In this document: positions 60,881 to 64,000 of the stretch, piece by piece
How the letters are laid out: every line of letters starts with the position of its first letter
How positions within the stretch are numbered: position 1 is the stretch's first letter
From: Achromobacter pulmonis
GTDB lineage: Bacteria; Pseudomonadota; Gammaproteobacteria; Burkholderiales; Burkholderiaceae_B
DNA: 64,000 nucleotides
NCBI RefSeq assembly: GCF_002885955.2
Contig: NZ_POQS01000001.1
Location: forward strand, 534,855-598,854
Reading direction: 5' to 3'
Made by a program: the position numbers and the translations under genes
The notes under the pieces: model-generated
What the model was told of the DNA's origin: nothing
What the model saw: the letters and a program-made list of their open reading frames with translations, nothing else
Databases searched by the model: none

Positions 60881-61643
60881 CATTCCTCCCCGAGGTACGC
60901 CTTGATGACGCGCTCGTCGTTGCGCACCTGCTCGGGGGTGCCGGTGGTGATGGGCTTGCCGTGCTCCATGACGAGGATGCGGTCGGAAATGCCCATGATT
61001 AGGCTCATGTCGTGTTCGATCAGCAGCACCGCCACGCCGAACTCCCGCCGCAGCTGGTCGATCAGCGCCTGCAGGTCGCGCTTTTCCTGCGGGTTCAGGC
61101 CGGCGGCCGGCTCGTCCAGCATCAGCAGGCGCGGCTTGGTGATCATGCAGCGCGCGATCTCCAGGCGGCGCTGGTGGCCGTAGGCCAGGTTGCCCGCCTC
61201 GCGGTTGGCATACTCGCGCAGCCCCATGAAATCCAGCCACTGGGCCGCGCGCGCCAGCGCATCGGCCTCGGACTGGCGATAGGACTTGAGCTTGAGCAGC
61301 CCCGGCAGCAGCCGCGACTCCACCTGGGTGTGCTGGGCGACCAGCAGGTTCTCCAGCACGGTCAGCTGCTTGAACAGCCGCACGTTCTGGAACGTGCGCA
61401 CCAGGCCGTGGCGCGCCACCTTGTGGCTGGGCAGGCCGGTGATGGCCTGGCCGTCCATGATGATCTCGCCCGCCGTCGGCGAATAAAAGCCGCCCACGCA
61501 GTTGAACACGGTGGTCTTGCCGGCCCCGTTGGGGCCGATGATGGCGAACACCTCGTCGGATTTGACTTCGAACGCCACGCTGTCGACGGCCAGCAGGCCG
61601 CCGAACCGCATGGTGAGCCCGGAAACTTTCAGCAATGCCTCGC

Positions 61644-61647
<4 letters not shown>
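60880..61647 (-). CDS. livG: LivG, branched-chain amino-acid ABC transporter ATPase
   Basis: A 255-residue ATPase with Walker [10 protein letters not shown], the LivG-type signature [16 protein letters not shown] and Walker [14 protein letters not shown], plus the family's [11 protein letters not shown]. It pairs with LivF to power the LivHM permease. The ATG overlaps the livM stop (ATGA). Confidence 0.96.
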
Positions 61648-62878
<1,231 letters not shown>

Positions 62879-62879
<1 letters not shown>

Positions 62880-63805
62880 CAGACTTTTTCCACCTCAGGT
62901 TTGCCCAACAGCCCGGTGGGACGGAACAGCAGGATCAGGATCAGCAGCGAGAACGCCACGATGTCCTTGTACTGCGACGAGATGTAGGCGGCCGCGAAGG
63001 TCTCGGCCAGCCCCAGCAGCACGCCGCCGAGCATGGCGCCCGGGATGCTGCCGATGCCGCCCAGCACCGCCGCGGTAAAGGCCTTGATGCCTGCCAGAAA
63101 GCCGATGAAGGGATTGAGCTTGCCGATGGTGATGGCGATCAGCACGCCGCCCACCGCCGCCAGGATCGCGCCCATCACGAAGGTGAACGAGATCACCCGG
63201 TTGGTGTCGATGCCCAGCAGATTGGCCATGTGCATGTCCTGCGAGCAGGCGCGCGAGGCGCGGCCCATGCGCGAATACTTGATGAACAGCGTCAGCGCGA
63301 TCATCAGCAGCACCGTCACCACGATGATCATCAGCCGCGAATACGGCACCGTCACATCGAAGTCGGAGCCCATCTGGAACTGCCAGGCGCCCGAGACCAG
63401 CGAAGGCACGGCCATGTCGCGCGCGCCCTGGCCCAGGGCCACCCAGTTCTGCAGGAAGATCGACATCCCGATGGCCGAGATCAGCGCCACCAGGCGTGGG
63501 CTGCCGCGCACCGGGCGGTAGGCCACCCGTTCCACGGAAAAGCCGTAGATGCCGGTGACCACGATGGACACGACCAGCATGGCCGCGATGATGAACGGCA
63601 TCGGCAGGCCGCTGTTGGTGCCGATGGCGGTCAGTGTGACCAGGCCGACGTAGGCGCCGATCATATAGATTTCGCCGTGGGCGAAGTTGATCATACCGAT
63701 GATGCCGTAGACCATTGTGTAGCCGATGGCGATCAACGCATAGATCGCGCCCAGAGACAATCCATTGAAGAATTGCTGGGTAAGTTGGGGTATGAGGTCA
63801 GACAT
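62879..63805 (-). CDS. livH: LivH, branched-chain amino-acid ABC transporter permease
   Basis: A 308-residue permease with about eight helices. The start [37 protein letters not shown] is the LivH hallmark, and [19 protein letters not shown] is the cytoplasmic coupling loop. First gene of the operon in this window; the receptor gene (livJ/K), if linked, lies to the right outside it. The gene is preceded by a strong hairpin. Confidence 0.96.
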
Positions 63806-63826
63806 TATTTCTCTTGCTCCAAATAG

Positions 63827-63859
63827 TTCCGGCTCCGGTAGAGAGACCCGGAGCCGGAA
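63827..63859. promoter_or_regulatory. Stem-loop in the liv operon leader
   Basis: TTCCGGCTCCGG and CCGGAGCCGGAA form a perfect 12-bp inverted repeat with a 9-base loop, 21 bases before the livH ATG. No T-tract follows on the minus strand. A TATAAAAT string on the minus strand (63877-63870) could be a -10, which would put the hairpin at the very 5' end of the transcript. Alternatively it is the 3' stabiliser of an upstream livJ message. Confidence 0.6.
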
Positions 63860-64000
63860 ACCTGGGCGTATTTTATAAGGGCCTGCCGCCGCTTCCCGCC
63901 GCCCCCGCAGCGCTTTTGGCGCTTGCCATGCGGATGGCGGCGAAACGAGGACGACAGACCCTACACGCCGGCGAGCCGCCGGCGGGATCGCGAGTTTACA
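63860..64000. other. Non-coding right edge
   Basis: No gene is evident in the last 141 bases. A GCCGGCG-type short palindrome occurs near 63968-63984. The TATAAAAT string described above is the only promoter-like sequence. Confidence 0.4.

Overview
The window is a plasmid-free, mobile-element-free stretch of a very GC-rich (roughly two thirds G+C) chromosome. Gene content points to a betaproteobacterium of the Alcaligenaceae, most likely Bordetella or close kin (Achromobacter): two orphan Bug-family (tripartite tricarboxylate) binding receptors, several divergently placed LysR regulators, a full livHMGF operon and short intergenic gaps. I recognise no IS element, prophage, CRISPR array, rRNA or tRNA. 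The genus assignment is inference from gene families; I could not run a search.

Region 1 (1-18.3 kb) is the most unusual. After the start of an EAL protein and a universal stress protein with an FNR-type box come small stress-type genes: DUF3309, a proline-rich peptide, topoisomerase IB, a 20-cysteine copper-storage-type protein, a DUF883 membrane protein, the Ku-LigD end-joining pair, a stress-type short-chain dehydrogenase, a general-stress-like membrane protein with a DUF4142 protein, and two small charged proteins. Nearly every transcription unit here starts 31-52 bases after a 15-base element that fits GGGMAYGNNGNTTGC. This has the GG-N10-GC geometry of a sigma-54 -24/-12 promoter. Immediately downstream lie a sigma-54 activator with a receiver domain, a receiver-less sigma-54 activator, an rpoN (sigma-54) gene that itself has a near-perfect -24/-12 promoter, and a large hybrid sensor kinase. 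I read this as a dedicated sigma-54 system (sensor, activators, private sigma factor, stress and DNA-repair regulon) encoded in one 17 kb block.

Region 2 (18.3-31.6 kb) is mixed housekeeping and accessory: MFS exporter with divergent LysR, DUF4139 protein, ferric-reductase-like flavohaem membrane protein, REC-EAL regulator, DAHP synthase, a small unknown protein followed by an inverted pair of DnaA boxes and an orphan OmpR-type regulator, a CitE-like lyase, an alpha/beta hydrolase of atypical lower GC, and an ABC-F ATPase.

Region 3 (31.6-45 kb) holds catabolic and regulatory modules: a sulfatase translationally coupled to a Bug receptor with a divergent LysR; an IclR regulator divergent from a self-sufficient CYP116B-type P450 with a clear operator; phosphatidylserine decarboxylase; an FMN-dependent alpha-hydroxy-acid dehydrogenase; a membrane metallophosphoesterase; an Lrp regulator divergent from an MFS exporter; and a PAS-GGDEF cyclase.

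Region 4 (45-64 kb) is amino-acid oriented: an orphan MetQ-like binding protein, ornithine aminotransferase with arginase (arginine to glutamate semialdehyde), an ABC substrate-binding protein with an alcohol dehydrogenase, a RES/Xre toxin-antitoxin pair, DUF423 and DMT membrane proteins, two glutathione transferases, a PQQ-type sugar dehydrogenase, a LysR-controlled D-amino-acid operon (Bug receptor, D-aminoacylase, Asp/Glu-type racemase) and the livHMGF branched-chain amino-acid transporter genes, whose 5' leader reaches the right edge.
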